NCBI GenBank assembly: GCA_016281925.1
Contig: JAEEJP010000117.1
Coordinates: 1 to 34,900, forward strand
Direction: 5' to 3'
Length of the DNA: 34,900 nt
Source of the DNA: Methanomassiliicoccaceae archaeon
GTDB lineage: Archaea > Thermoplasmatota > Thermoplasmata > Methanomassiliicoccales > Methanomethylophilaceae
A program made the position numbers and the translations under genes. The first letter of the stretch is position 1. Each line of letters begins with the position of its first letter. Below, piece by piece: positions 16,961 through 24,115 of the stretch. Under the pieces are notes generated by a model. It made no database searches, had not been told where the DNA came from, and saw only the letters and a program-made list of their open reading frames with translations.

Positions 16961-16997
16961 GGTCTTTCGTCCTGGCAATGGCCTTGATTGGGTGCTC

Positions 16998-17008
16998 ATA
17001 TTTAATAT
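16998..17008 (-). promoter_or_regulatory. TATA-like box of acyl-CoA synthetase paralogue 1
   Basis: On the minus strand the sequence reads GATATTAAATATG, centred about 43 bases from ATG 16960, giving a short leader. Confidence 0.4.
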
Positions 17009-17029
17009 CAATGAATCATGACCCCGATT

Positions 17030-17080
17030 TCTACGAATCTCGTAGATAAAAATTCCATGTCATTACGAATTTCGAATTCG
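17030..17080. promoter_or_regulatory. Operator-like paired inverted repeats upstream of acyl-CoA synthetase paralogue 1
   Basis: Site 1 (17030-17046): TCTACGA-ATC-TCGTAGA, a perfect 7-base palindrome with a 3-base spacer. Site 2 (17066-17080): CGAATT-TCG-AATTCG, a 6-base palindrome with the same spacer. Both contain TACGAAT(C/T)TCG (17032-17042 and 17064-17074), 32 bases apart, about three DNA turns. They lie upstream of the TATA box, the usual position for activator sites in archaea. A related AATCGAATCGG occurs near 17102. Confidence 0.5.
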
Positions 17081-17129
17081 AGCTTATAAAAATTATACGC
17101 TAATCGAATCGGATAATGAACAGGAAAAT

Positions 17130-17156
17130 CCCCGGGCGCACGCTGGCGCCTTGGGG
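17130..17156 (-). terminator. Hairpin after acyl-CoA synthetase paralogue 2
   Basis: On the minus strand, CCCC..GGCGC pairs with GCGCC..GGGG about 25 bases after the stop at 17182-17184, followed by ATTTTCC and, further on, an A/T-rich ATAATTTTTATAA (about 17084-17097). Confidence 0.45.
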
Positions 17157-17181
17157 ATGGGAAAGATCGTTTGGGGAGCGC

Positions 17182-18840
17182 TCACTGGCGCTTGAGGGCT
17201 TCGGCTTCGTTCTTCTTCCTGATCTCCACCCTGCGGATCTTGCCGCTGATGGTCTTGGGGAGCTCGGGGACGAATTCGACCGCCCTGGGATATTTGTAAG
17301 GCGCGGTGTTGTGCTTCACGTAATCCTGGATCTCTTTCTTCATTTCATCGGTGGGCTCGTACCCTTTCCTGAGGACGATGGTCGCTTTGACGAGCTGGCC
17401 TCTGATGGGGTCGGGAACTCCGGTGACGGCGCATTCCAGAACGGCGGGATGCTCGAGAACGCAGCTCTCCACCTCGAAGGGGCTGATCCTATATCCGGAC
17501 GACTTGATGATGTCGTCGTTCCTTCCGGAGAACCAGAAATAGCCGTCCTCATCCTTCCATGCGATGTCGCCGGTGTGGTGCCATCCGTTGCGGAGGGTCT
17601 CGGCGGTCTTCTCCGGGTTGCGGTAATAGCCGATCATGATTCCGGGGACCTTCGGCTCGATGCTGACGACGATCTCCCCGGTGGCTCCCGGAGGGCAGGA
17701 ATTGCCGTCCTCGTCGATGATGTCGACCTTGAACTGGGGCGAAGGCTTTCCCATGGACCCGGGCTTCGGGGTCATCCCCCTTATGGTTCCGATGGTCATG
17801 GTGGTCTCCGTCTGGCCGTACCCTTCCATGAGCTTCAGCCCGGTCTCCTCGTACCATTTTTCGTATGTATCGGGGTTCAGAGCTTCCCCGGCTATGCAGC
17901 AGTTCTTCAGGGACGAGAGATCGTGGCCCTCGAGCCCGGCGTTCAGATAGAGCCTGAACATCGTCGGAGGGCAGCAGAACGTCGTCACCCTGTGCTTCTC
18001 GATCATGTTGAGGATCTCGCACGGATCGAACTTGTCGTATTCGTACACGAAGACGGCGGATTCCATTATCCACTGGCCGTAAAGGGATCCCCAGACGGCT
18101 TTGCCCCAGCCGGTATCGGCCACGGTCCAATGGAGACCTTCAGGATCCACCTGGTGCCAGTGCTTCGCCGTCATGATGTGGCCGAGCGAATAGGTGTGGT
18201 CGTGGAGGACCATCTTGGGGTTGCTGGAGGTCCCGGACGTGAAATACATGATCATCGGCTCGGTGGCTTTGGTCTCCCTCCTGGCGAGCTCTTCGGGAGC
18301 CTTCTCGACTTCGGCGTCGAAATCAAGCCATCCTTCGCGGGGCTTCCCGGAAAGCAGCCTCACCTTCAGGGAAGGTATGTCCTCCGCCGCTTCGACCGCG
18401 CCGCTGATGTTGGACTGGTCGGTGCATATCACGGCTTTGACGTCCGCAGATCTGATCCTGTATTCGATGTCGTGCTTAGTGAGCATGTGGGTGGCAGGAG
18501 CCACGATCGCGCCCAGCTTATGCAGAGCGACGATGGAATACCAGAACTGGAATTTCTGCTTCAGAATCAGCATGACCACGTCGCCTTTGCCGATGCCCAG
18601 GGATGCGAGGCAGTTGGCCGTCTTGTCGCTCATCCTCTTCATATCCGAGAACGTGAACTTCCTCTCCTCCCCGGTGCAGCTCTCCCATATCATGGCTGTG
18701 CGGGAGGGGTCGTTGACCGCTATGTCATCCACGACGTCGTATCCGAAATTGTAATCCTCAGGATATTTGATCCTGTAGTCCTTGAGAATGCCGTCCTCGC
18801 CGTAGGTCTCCTCAAGATAGCGGAGATTTATTCCCCTCAT
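17182..18840 (-). CDS. AMP-forming acyl-CoA synthetase, paralogue 2
   Basis: This 552-residue protein has the same motif set as paralogue 1: MYFTSGTSSNPKM, GEALNPDTYEKWYEETG, YGQTET, SGRNDDIIKSSGYRISPFEV and LPKTISGKIRRVEIR. It converts a carboxylic acid, ATP and CoA to acyl-CoA, AMP and PPi in the cytoplasm. Its ATG (18838-18840) overlaps the TGA of the XRE-cupin regulator (ATGA), so the two are translationally coupled and co-transcribed. The start is confirmed by this overlap and by the matching N-terminus in paralogue 1. Differences from paralogue 1 concentrate in the N-terminal half, where the acid-binding pocket is formed, so the two may prefer different acids. Confidence 0.92.
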   Translation of the reverse strand: MRGINLRYLEETYGEDGILKDYRIKYPEDYNFGYDVVDDIAVNDPSRTAMIWESCTGEERKFTFSDMKRMSDKTANCLASLGIGKGDVVMLILKQKFQFWYSIVALHKLGAIVAPATHMLTKHDIEYRIRSADVKAVICTDQSNISGAVEAAEDIPSLKVRLLSGKPREGWLDFDAEVEKAPEELARRETKATEPMIMYFTSGTSSNPKMVLHDHTYSLGHIMTAKHWHQVDPEGLHWTVADTGWGKAVWGSLYGQWIMESAVFVYEYDKFDPCEILNMIEKHRVTTFCCPPTMFRLYLNAGLEGHDLSSLKNCCIAGEALNPDTYEKWYEETGLKLMEGYGQTETTMTIGTIRGMTPKPGSMGKPSPQFKVDIIDEDGNSCPPGATGEIVVSIEPKVPGIMIGYYRNPEKTAETLRNGWHHTGDIAWKDEDGYFWFSGRNDDIIKSSGYRISPFEVESCVLEHPAVLECAVTGVPDPIRGQLVKATIVLRKGYEPTDEMKKEIQDYVKHNTAPYKYPRAVEFVPELPKTISGKIRRVEIRKKNEAEALKRQ

Positions 18841-19412
18841 TTCTCGGCACCTCTCATCACTACAGCTATGAATCTGCATCCGCTTTTGGATGTGGCATAC
18901 ATACCATGGGGCTTGCCCGAATCGTAATATACCGAATCCCCGGGGCCGAGATCCATCTCGCGCCCGCCATGGGAGAACCTGAGGGTCCCTTCCAGGATGT
19001 AATCGAATTCCTGGCCTTCGTGGGTGGAGACGCGGATCGGCGCGTTCTGATCTTCCTCGATGTAAGGAGCGAAGACGACGAAGGGCTCGGAGAGCTTGCT
19101 CTTGAACGTAGGTGCGAGATGCTGGTACTGGAATCCCAGCCTCCTCTTCATCGGGAGGCCCTTCCCGTTCCTGACCAATGCGAATCCGGAGAGATGGGGA
19201 TTGTCCCCCGTGAGAAGCTCGACCATGTCGATGCCGAATCTCTCGGCGCATTTGTACAGGAAAGTGAAGGAGAAATCCTTCTTCCCGGTCTCGTATTCGA
19301 GATACTCTTCCACGGGTTTGCCTACGATCTCCGCCATCTCTTCCGCAGGGATGTCGCAGAGCTCCCTCATCGCGACTATGCGTTCCGCCACTTCCGCAAT
19401 ATTAGGTTCCAT
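18837..19412 (-). CDS. XRE-family regulator with cupin domain, second copy
   Basis: In this 191-residue protein, an N-terminal helix-turn-helix (VAERIVAMRELCDIPAEEMA, then EYLEYETGKKDFSFTFLYKC) is followed by a cupin (STHEGQEFDYILEGTLRFSH, LGPGDSVYYDSGKPHGM). It is like the regulator at 11238 in architecture but clearly diverged. ATG 19412 is preferred over GTG 19421 because GGAG (19421-19424) lies 8 bases from the ATG but abuts the GTG. It overlaps the downstream synthetase gene by four bases. It likely senses an acyl compound and controls its own operon. Confidence 0.9.
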   Translation of the reverse strand: MEPNIAEVAERIVAMRELCDIPAEEMAEIVGKPVEEYLEYETGKKDFSFTFLYKCAERFGIDMVELLTGDNPHLSGFALVRNGKGLPMKRRLGFQYQHLAPTFKSKLSEPFVVFAPYIEEDQNAPIRVSTHEGQEFDYILEGTLRFSHGGREMDLGPGDSVYYDSGKPHGMYATSKSGCRFIAVVMRGAEK

Positions 19413-19443
19413 GACCGTCACTCCGCCTGCTATATTTTTGATG

Positions 19444-19453
19444 TATAAAAAAA
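19444..19453 (-). promoter_or_regulatory. TATA-like box of the second regulator/synthetase operon
   Basis: TATAAAAAAA on plus (TTTTTTTATA on minus), centred about 36 bases from ATG 19412, the same spacing as in the first XRE operon. Confidence 0.45.
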
Positions 19454-19488
19454 TGACATAACGGATCGATTTATGGAATCGGTCATTT
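19451..19488. promoter_or_regulatory. Inverted repeat upstream of the second XRE-cupin gene
   Basis: AAATGAC (19451-19457) and GTCATTT (19482-19488) are reverse complements separated by 24 bases; the left arm touches the TATA box. It is a candidate autoregulatory operator. The rest of 19489-19594 is AT-rich with no gene seen. Confidence 0.35.
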
Positions 19489-19594
19489 TTGCGGTTGCTG
19501 TTTCTTTCTTTTAATATGAATTATATCAATAGTTTTACTAAAAACTAAAACAGCCTGTATTCGGCCCATCGGATTTCCAGCGGGAACGTCATCT

Positions 19595-20197
19595 TCAGGC
19601 GTTCGGGCAGCGGGATTTTATGAAATTGTACACGAAATCGAAGTCCTCGTCGCAGACATAGACCTGGTTGTTGCTCACGTATATGACATTCCTTCCCTTA
19701 GCCGCCCTTAAAGCCCTGACATCGGCGAACTCCGTGTACATGCTGGTGTTTGCGGCGGCCAGCAGACCTGCTCCGACGGTCGTCGGATTTCCGGCGGCCA
19801 GCCCGGCCAGGACTGCGATGTCCGCGATGATCCCTGCCTTTTTCACCTGGGCTTCCTGCTGGGCATGGAGCACGCCTTCCTCATCCAGCTCGAAAAGGAC
19901 GCAGTATTTCCAGCCCATCATGGCCGCATAGATGAGATATCCTGCCACTCCCAGAGGAAGAATGATGGCGACGGCTATCAGGGATATCTGGATCGCCATC
20001 CCCAATGCTTCGTCGATATCGGAGCCGTCCGCGATCCCTATGATGAACAGTATGGTGAACACGATCGCTACGACTATCAGCAGCACTTTGATCATCAGAA
20101 GCGGTATCGTGGGATTTCTGATGAGGCTCATCTCGTATATCCAGCGATACTTCCCGTCCAGGCATTTCGTTACTCTGCTTCCTGGCCCGTCGTCCAT
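19595..20197 (-). CDS. Membrane protein of unknown function
   Basis: I do not recognise the family. This 200-residue protein has a short soluble N-terminus, two strong membrane segments (LLMIKVLLIVVAIVFTILFI and ISLIAVAIILPLGVAGYLIY), then a soluble C-terminal part with a Gly/Ala-rich helix (AVLAGLAAGNPTTVGAGLLA) and a YVCDEDFDFVYNFI ending. ATG 20197 is supported by TTTTAAT (20219-20225) 25 bases upstream on the minus strand, fitting a leaderless gene. The frame continues further upstream, but only through non-protein-like sequence antisense to the divergent gene. It ends in TGA. Confidence 0.6.
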   Translation of the reverse strand: MDDGPGSRVTKCLDGKYRWIYEMSLIRNPTIPLLMIKVLLIVVAIVFTILFIIGIADGSDIDEALGMAIQISLIAVAIILPLGVAGYLIYAAMMGWKYCVLFELDEEGVLHAQQEAQVKKAGIIADIAVLAGLAAGNPTTVGAGLLAAANTSMYTEFADVRALRAAKGRNVIYVSNNQVYVCDEDFDFVYNFIKSRCPNA

Positions 20198-20218
20198 GGG
20201 AAAACATAGACGGAAGGG

Positions 20219-20225
20219 ATTAAAA
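20219..20225 (-). promoter_or_regulatory. TATA-like box of the 19595-20197 gene
   Basis: Minus-strand TTTTAAT is centred about 25 bases before ATG 20197; no ribosome site is seen. Confidence 0.35.
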
Positions 20226-20336
20226 TCTTTGGTATGGGCAGAATCCGCAGTAAAAGCCCGTTCCATCCGATATGTGGGATCCCGATTCCGCTGTCGATGT
20301 TTTATATCTGCATAGCGTGCCGCCAAAAGGTCAGAG

Positions 20337-20744
20337 ATGCTGTTCAGAAGAAAGAACATTGAATCGTTCGCCTCGATGAAGCTGTCCATATCCAGCATGC
20401 GCGAAGCGGAAGAGTTCGAAGCGGTATGCGACGGCTCCGAGGTGGTTCTTACCCTGAGAAGGGGATATCTCGGCTCCGACGGGCCCGGCATCCCGTGCAC
20501 GGAAGCCCAATGCGAAACGGAGACGTTCATCTCCCTGCTGAACGGCTGCGGAGTGATGGGGTGGGACGGATTCAGAGGAAAGCATCCCATAGGCATTCTG
20601 GACGGGGAAATGTTCGTTTTCGAAGCCTCCGTCAACGACGGGAAAGAAATACGCGCATCCGGGTCGCAGAATTTCCCCAGAGGGCTCTGGGAGCTCAGAG
20701 ACGGCTTATACGGGATTCTTGACGCAGAAACAAAGGCTGAATGA
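20337..20744 (+). CDS. Small protein of unknown function
   Basis: This soluble protein of 135 residues has no membrane segment or known motif that I can name. Patterns such as EVVLTLRRGYL and GEMFVFEASVNDGKEIRASG suggest a mostly beta fold. A TTTATAT at 20301-20307 lies 33 bases upstream of the ATG. It is divergent from the membrane protein gene and ends in TGA 70 bases before the ATPase start. Confidence 0.6.
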   Translation: MLFRRKNIESFASMKLSISSMREAEEFEAVCDGSEVVLTLRRGYLGSDGPGIPCTEAQCETETFISLLNGCGVMGWDGFRGKHPIGILDGEMFVFEASVNDGKEIRASGSQNFPRGLWELRDGLYGILDAETKAE

Positions 20745-20783
20745 ACCGCATCCGGCGTTCAGAAGCCGCAGGAAATGCTGACG

Positions 20784-20792
20784 TTATTATAT
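20784..20792 (+). promoter_or_regulatory. TATA-like box of the ATPase/oxidoreductase operon
   Basis: TTATTATAT is centred 26 bases before ATG 20814. This argues that 20814, not the ATG at 20775, starts the gene. Confidence 0.5.
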
Positions 20793-20813
20793 GACTGCGC
20801 CAATCGCGAGCCT

Positions 20814-21476
20814 ATGTTCCCGCTTGAGAGAAGGGTCACCGTCATCTGCGGACATTATGGCGTCGGCAAGACGAACCTCTCGATCAATCTGGCGGCGGAC
20901 TTCGCCCGCAGGGGGGAAGATGTGACCCTGATCGATCTGGACATCGTGAACCCCTATTTCAGATCGGCCGATTATGGGAGCCAGCTTGCCGGTTAGGGGG
21001 TCAGGGTCGTGGGGCCGAACTTCGCCAACACGAATCTGGATACGCCTTCGCTGCCGGGATCCATACGCGGTTTCATCGAGGACGGCGAGAAAGTCATCAT
21101 AGACGTCGGGGGCGACGATGCCGGCGCCACCGCGCTTGGGACGTACTCCTCCCTTCTGGCCGGGGCCGATCCGGAGGTGCTCTATGTCGTCAACAGATAC
21201 AGGTCCATGACGACCCGTCCCGAAGAGGCCGAGGAAATACTCTGCGAGATCGAAAAGGCCTCTCGCCTCGCCGCCACGGGGATAGTGAACAACTCCCATC
21301 TCAAGCAGAAGACCGACGAATCCGTGATCCTGGGATCGATAGGGTTCGCCGGCGAAGTCTCCGCGCGCACCGGCCTGCCGATAAAATTCACGGCGGTCCC
21401 GCGCGGCATCAACCTCTTAAATAAAATACCGAACATCTACCCGATAGACGTCTGCGTCAAGGCGCCATGGGAATAA
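20814..21476 (+). CDS. ParA/MinD-like P-loop ATPase with one in-frame TAG codon
   Basis: The P-loop (ICGHYGVGKTNLSINLA) and the following DLDIVNPYFRSADYG are typical of the MinD/ParA/CobQ ATPase group. After the TAG the same frame continues with GPNFANTNLDTPSLPG, VIIDVGGDDAGA (Walker B-like region), YVVNRYRSMT and KFTAVPRG, ending in TAA. The product is 220 residues if TAG (codon 61) is read. The role is unknown, but it directly precedes the four oxidoreductase genes and ends 12 bases before the first, so it may help assemble or insert iron-sulfur clusters in that complex. The start at 20814 agrees with the TATA box and with the protein pattern (MFPLERRVTVICG). Confidence 0.8.
20994..20996 (+). 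other. In-frame amber (TAG) codon in the ATPase gene; candidate pyrrolysine codon
   Basis: Context is GGT TAG GGG, between SADYGSQLAG and GVRVVGPNFANTNLD, a loop where homologous ATPases are expected to be variable. The frame is preserved on both sides. Confidence 0.7.
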
Positions 21477-21488
21477 GCAGGTAGTCAG

Positions 21489-21695
21489 ATGCCCGAAGTC
21501 AAAGTAAACAACGACAGGTGCAAAGGCTGCGAGATGTGCGTCATCACGTGTCCGAAACACTTGCTGGAGCTCGACAGGACGATCACCAACAGCAAAGGGT
21601 ACCATCCCGCGCACATCACAGACCAGAAAGCGTGCACCGGATGCGGCTCCTGCGCTGTAATGTGCCCCGATGTGGCCATCAGAGTGGAGGTCTGA
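21489..21695 (+). CDS. vorD: 2-oxoacid:ferredoxin oxidoreductase, delta subunit (2x[4Fe-4S] ferredoxin)
   Basis: This 68-residue ferredoxin has two CxxCxxCxxxCP motifs: CKGCEMCVITCP and CTGCGSCAVMCP. It passes electrons between the catalytic subunits and external ferredoxin. It is the first subunit gene of a four-gene set; the alpha subunit begins 2 bases after its stop. The name vorD versus korD depends on the enzyme's substrate, which the sequence does not fix. Confidence 0.88.
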   Translation: MPEVKVNNDRCKGCEMCVITCPKHLLELDRTITNSKGYHPAHITDQKACTGCGSCAVMCPDVAIRVEV

Positions 21696-21697
21696 GC

Positions 21698-22771
21698 ATG
21701 GGCGAGAAAGTTCTCATGAAAGGGAACGAGGCCATCGCGGAAGCTGCCATAGCCGCCGGATGCAGACATTTCTTCGGCTACCCGATCACCCCCCAGACAG
21801 AGGTCGCGGCATACATGTCCAAGAGGATGCCGAAGATCGGCGGGGTGTATCTCCAGGGTGAATCCGAGGTCGCGTCGATCAATATGGTCCTCGGAGCAGG
21901 AGCCGCCGGCGTCAGGGTCATGACGTCCACGTCTTCCCCCGGGATCAGCCTCATGGCCGAGGGCATCTCATACATAGCGGGATCGGATGTCCCGTGCCTC
22001 ATAGTCAACGTACAGCGCGGAGGCCCCGGCCTCGGAGGCATTCAGCCTTCCCAGGCGGATTACTATCAGGCCACCAAAGCGTCCGGCCACGGAGACTTCC
22101 AGATGCTCGTGTTCGCGCCTTCCACCGTCCAGGAGATGGTGGACCTCGTGGCGGGAGCGTTCGAGCTCGGAGACAAATACAGGATGCCCGCGATGATCCT
22201 CTCCGACGGCATGCTCGGGCAGATGATGGAGCCGGTGGAGCTCCCCGAGAAGAGGGAGAACCCGGAAGACAACAAGCCTTGGGCGGCTTCCGGCCATCAG
22301 AACAAGAGGGGCCACAACGTCATCAACTCCCTTTACATCGATCCCCACGAGCTGGAGAGGCTCGTCGTCGAGAGATACAAGAAATACGACGCAATCAAAG
22401 AGACGGAGCAGAGGGCTGAGGAGTACCTCGCAGACGACGCGGAAATCATAATCGTCGCCTTCGGAGCGTCCTCCAGGGTCTCCCGCTCCGCAGTGGACAT
22501 GGCCAGGAAACAGGGGATCAAGGCCGGGCTGGTCAGGCCGATCACGCTGTGGCCCTTCCCCGAGAAGTTCCTCGCCAAGCATGCCGGCCACGCCAAAGTC
22601 TTCCTTTCCGTGGAGATGTCCATGGGCCAGATGGTCGACGACGTGAAGCTGGCCATAAACTGCAGCAGACCGGTCGAATTCTTCGGCCGCACAGGAGGTG
22701 TGATTCCTACGCCCAAAGAAGTGCTGGAACAGATCGTCAGGCTCAACGGAGGCGGATACCGATGCCGGTGA
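21698..22771 (+). CDS. vorB: 2-oxoacid:ferredoxin oxidoreductase, alpha subunit (VorB/KorA type)
   Basis: This 357-residue pyruvate-ferredoxin-oxidoreductase-like domain I+II protein has MKGNEAIAEAAIAAGC, FFGYPITPQTEVA, VMTSTSSPGISLMAEG and RGGPGLGGIQPSQADYYQA. The pattern, notably the MGEKVLMKGNEA N-terminus, is closest in my recall to VorB (branched-chain 2-oxoacid type), with KorA (2-oxoglutarate) as the alternative. ATG 21698 is preceded by a strong GGAGGT (21687-21692) at 5 bases. Its 3' end overlaps the beta-subunit gene by 10 bases. Confidence 0.9.
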   Translation: MGEKVLMKGNEAIAEAAIAAGCRHFFGYPITPQTEVAAYMSKRMPKIGGVYLQGESEVASINMVLGAGAAGVRVMTSTSSPGISLMAEGISYIAGSDVPCLIVNVQRGGPGLGGIQPSQADYYQATKASGHGDFQMLVFAPSTVQEMVDLVAGAFELGDKYRMPAMILSDGMLGQMMEPVELPEKRENPEDNKPWAASGHQNKRGHNVINSLYIDPHELERLVVERYKKYDAIKETEQRAEEYLADDAEIIIVAFGASSRVSRSAVDMARKQGIKAGLVRPITLWPFPEKFLAKHAGHAKVFLSVEMSMGQMVDDVKLAINCSRPVEFFGRTGGVIPTPKEVLEQIVRLNGGGYRCR

Positions 22772-23511
22772 AAGGGGAAAGGCCCCACGCGCTCCTCGAT
22801 GTGCCGCTCCATTACTGCCCCGGATGCACCCACGGGATCGTCCACAGGCTCGTAGCCGAAGTGATAGACGAGCTCGGGATCGAGGGGAAAACAGTGGGAG
22901 TCGCTTCGGTAGGATGCTCGGTCTTCACGTACAACTACTTCGGATGCGACATGGTCCAGGCTCCCCACGGGAGGGCTCCGGCCGTCGCCACAGGAGTCAA
23001 GAGGGCCAGGCCGGAGAACGTGGTCTTCACCTACCAGGGCGACGGAGACCTCGCCGCCATAGGCATGGGGGAGACCGTGCATGCCGCCGCCAGAGGCGAG
23101 AACATAGTCGCCATATTCATCAACAACGCCATCTACGGGATGACCGGAGGCCAGATGGCTCCCACGACCCTTCCCGGGCAGGTCACTCAGACCACCCCCT
23201 ACGGAAGGGACGTGAAAACGGCCGGGAATCCCATAAGGGTGTGCGAGCTCCTCTCGTCGCTGGACGGGGTCGCCCTGGCTCAGCGCGTCACTGTCGACTG
23301 CGTCAGGAACGTGAACATAGCGAAGAAAGCGATCAGAAAGGCTTTCGAATACCAGATGGAAGGCAGGGGATACTGCATCATCGAGGTCGTGTCCACCTGC
23401 CCCACCAACTGGGGGCTTTCTCCGAAAGACGCCATCCAGTGGCTCAGGGACAACATGCTCCCGTACTATCCGCTGGGAGTCTACAAGGACGCAGGGGAGG
23501 CGGAGCAATGA
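22762..23511 (+). CDS. vorA: 2-oxoacid:ferredoxin oxidoreductase, beta subunit (thiamine diphosphate binding)
   Basis: This 249-residue protein has the thiamine-diphosphate motif GDGDLAAIG (residues 93-101) leading to NNAIYGMTGGQ (121-131). Cysteines in YCPGC (residues 18-22) and VGCSV (50-54) match the cluster-binding cysteines of this family. It decarboxylates 2-oxoacids to acyl-CoA with ferredoxin reduction, or runs in reverse. The start overlaps the alpha subunit; the stop overlaps the gamma-subunit start (ATGA), so the genes are translationally coupled. Confidence 0.9.
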   Translation: MPVKGERPHALLDVPLHYCPGCTHGIVHRLVAEVIDELGIEGKTVGVASVGCSVFTYNYFGCDMVQAPHGRAPAVATGVKRARPENVVFTYQGDGDLAAIGMGETVHAAARGENIVAIFINNAIYGMTGGQMAPTTLPGQVTQTTPYGRDVKTAGNPIRVCELLSSLDGVALAQRVTVDCVRNVNIAKKAIRKAFEYQMEGRGYCIIEVVSTCPTNWGLSPKDAIQWLRDNMLPYYPLGVYKDAGEAEQ

Positions 23512-24044
23512 CCGGCGACCTCAACATACTTCTGGCCGGGTTCGGCGGGCAGGGAATCCTGTTCACCGGGAAGGTCATCGCCTACGCCGGGCTGATGGGC
23601 GGCAGGGAAGTCTCCTGGCTCCCGTCGTACGGGCCCGAGATGCGCGGAGGGACCGCCAACTGCAGCGTCTGTCTGTCCGACAAGACGATAGGCTCGCCTC
23701 TGGTGACGATGCCGGATGTCCTCGTGGCCATGAACCTTCCGTCCCTGGAGAAATTCGAGGGCGATGTCGTCCCCGGAGGGCTGATCATCGTTGACAGCTC
23801 CATCATCAGCAAGAAAGTCTCCCGTTCGGACGTCAGAGCGGTGTACGTGGACGCCTCGAACATCGCGGAATCCAACGGCCTGAAAGGGGCGGCCAACATG
23901 ATCATCCTCGGAAGGATGTTCAGGGAGACCGGATTCTGCTCGGCGGAAATCCTGGACAAAGGGCTCCAGAAATCCATCCCGCCGAAGAAGATCGAGCTTC
24001 TCGGAAACAACAGGAAAGCCATACAGCTGGGCATCGACAGCTGA
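23508..24044 (+). CDS. vorC: 2-oxoacid:ferredoxin oxidoreductase, gamma subunit
   Basis: This 178-residue gamma/domain III subunit has LLAGFGGQGILFTGKVIAYA and LPSYGPEMRGGTANCSV, which contribute to CoA binding and the subunit interface. It is the last gene of the operon and ends in TGA before the hairpin at 24061-24084. Confidence 0.9.
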   Translation: MTGDLNILLAGFGGQGILFTGKVIAYAGLMGGREVSWLPSYGPEMRGGTANCSVCLSDKTIGSPLVTMPDVLVAMNLPSLEKFEGDVVPGGLIIVDSSIISKKVSRSDVRAVYVDASNIAESNGLKGAANMIILGRMFRETGFCSAEILDKGLQKSIPPKKIELLGNNRKAIQLGIDS

Positions 24045-24060
24045 ATCGGGCGGGCGGGTC

Positions 24061-24084
24061 CGGGGCTCCTCTTTTCCGGCCCCG
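24061..24084. terminator. GC-rich hairpin between the oxidoreductase operon and the dihydrouridine synthase gene
   Basis: CGGGGC (24061-24066) pairs with GCCCCG (24079-24084) around a T-rich loop, in the 71-base gap between convergent genes. It could end transcription from both sides. Confidence 0.45.
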
Positions 24085-24115
24085 CCTCCGCCTGACCCAT
24101 TTTCTCTTCCGGCCT

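Noticed and set aside
15569-16987. 472-codon open frame on the plus strand
   Set aside because: Antisense to acyl-CoA synthetase paralogue 1.
17116-18927. 603-codon open frame on the plus strand
   Set aside because: It lies antisense to the acyl-CoA synthetase at 17182-18840, whose motifs are complete; the plus-strand translation has no recognisable domain and is rich in Gly, Asp and His, as expected for an antisense shadow.
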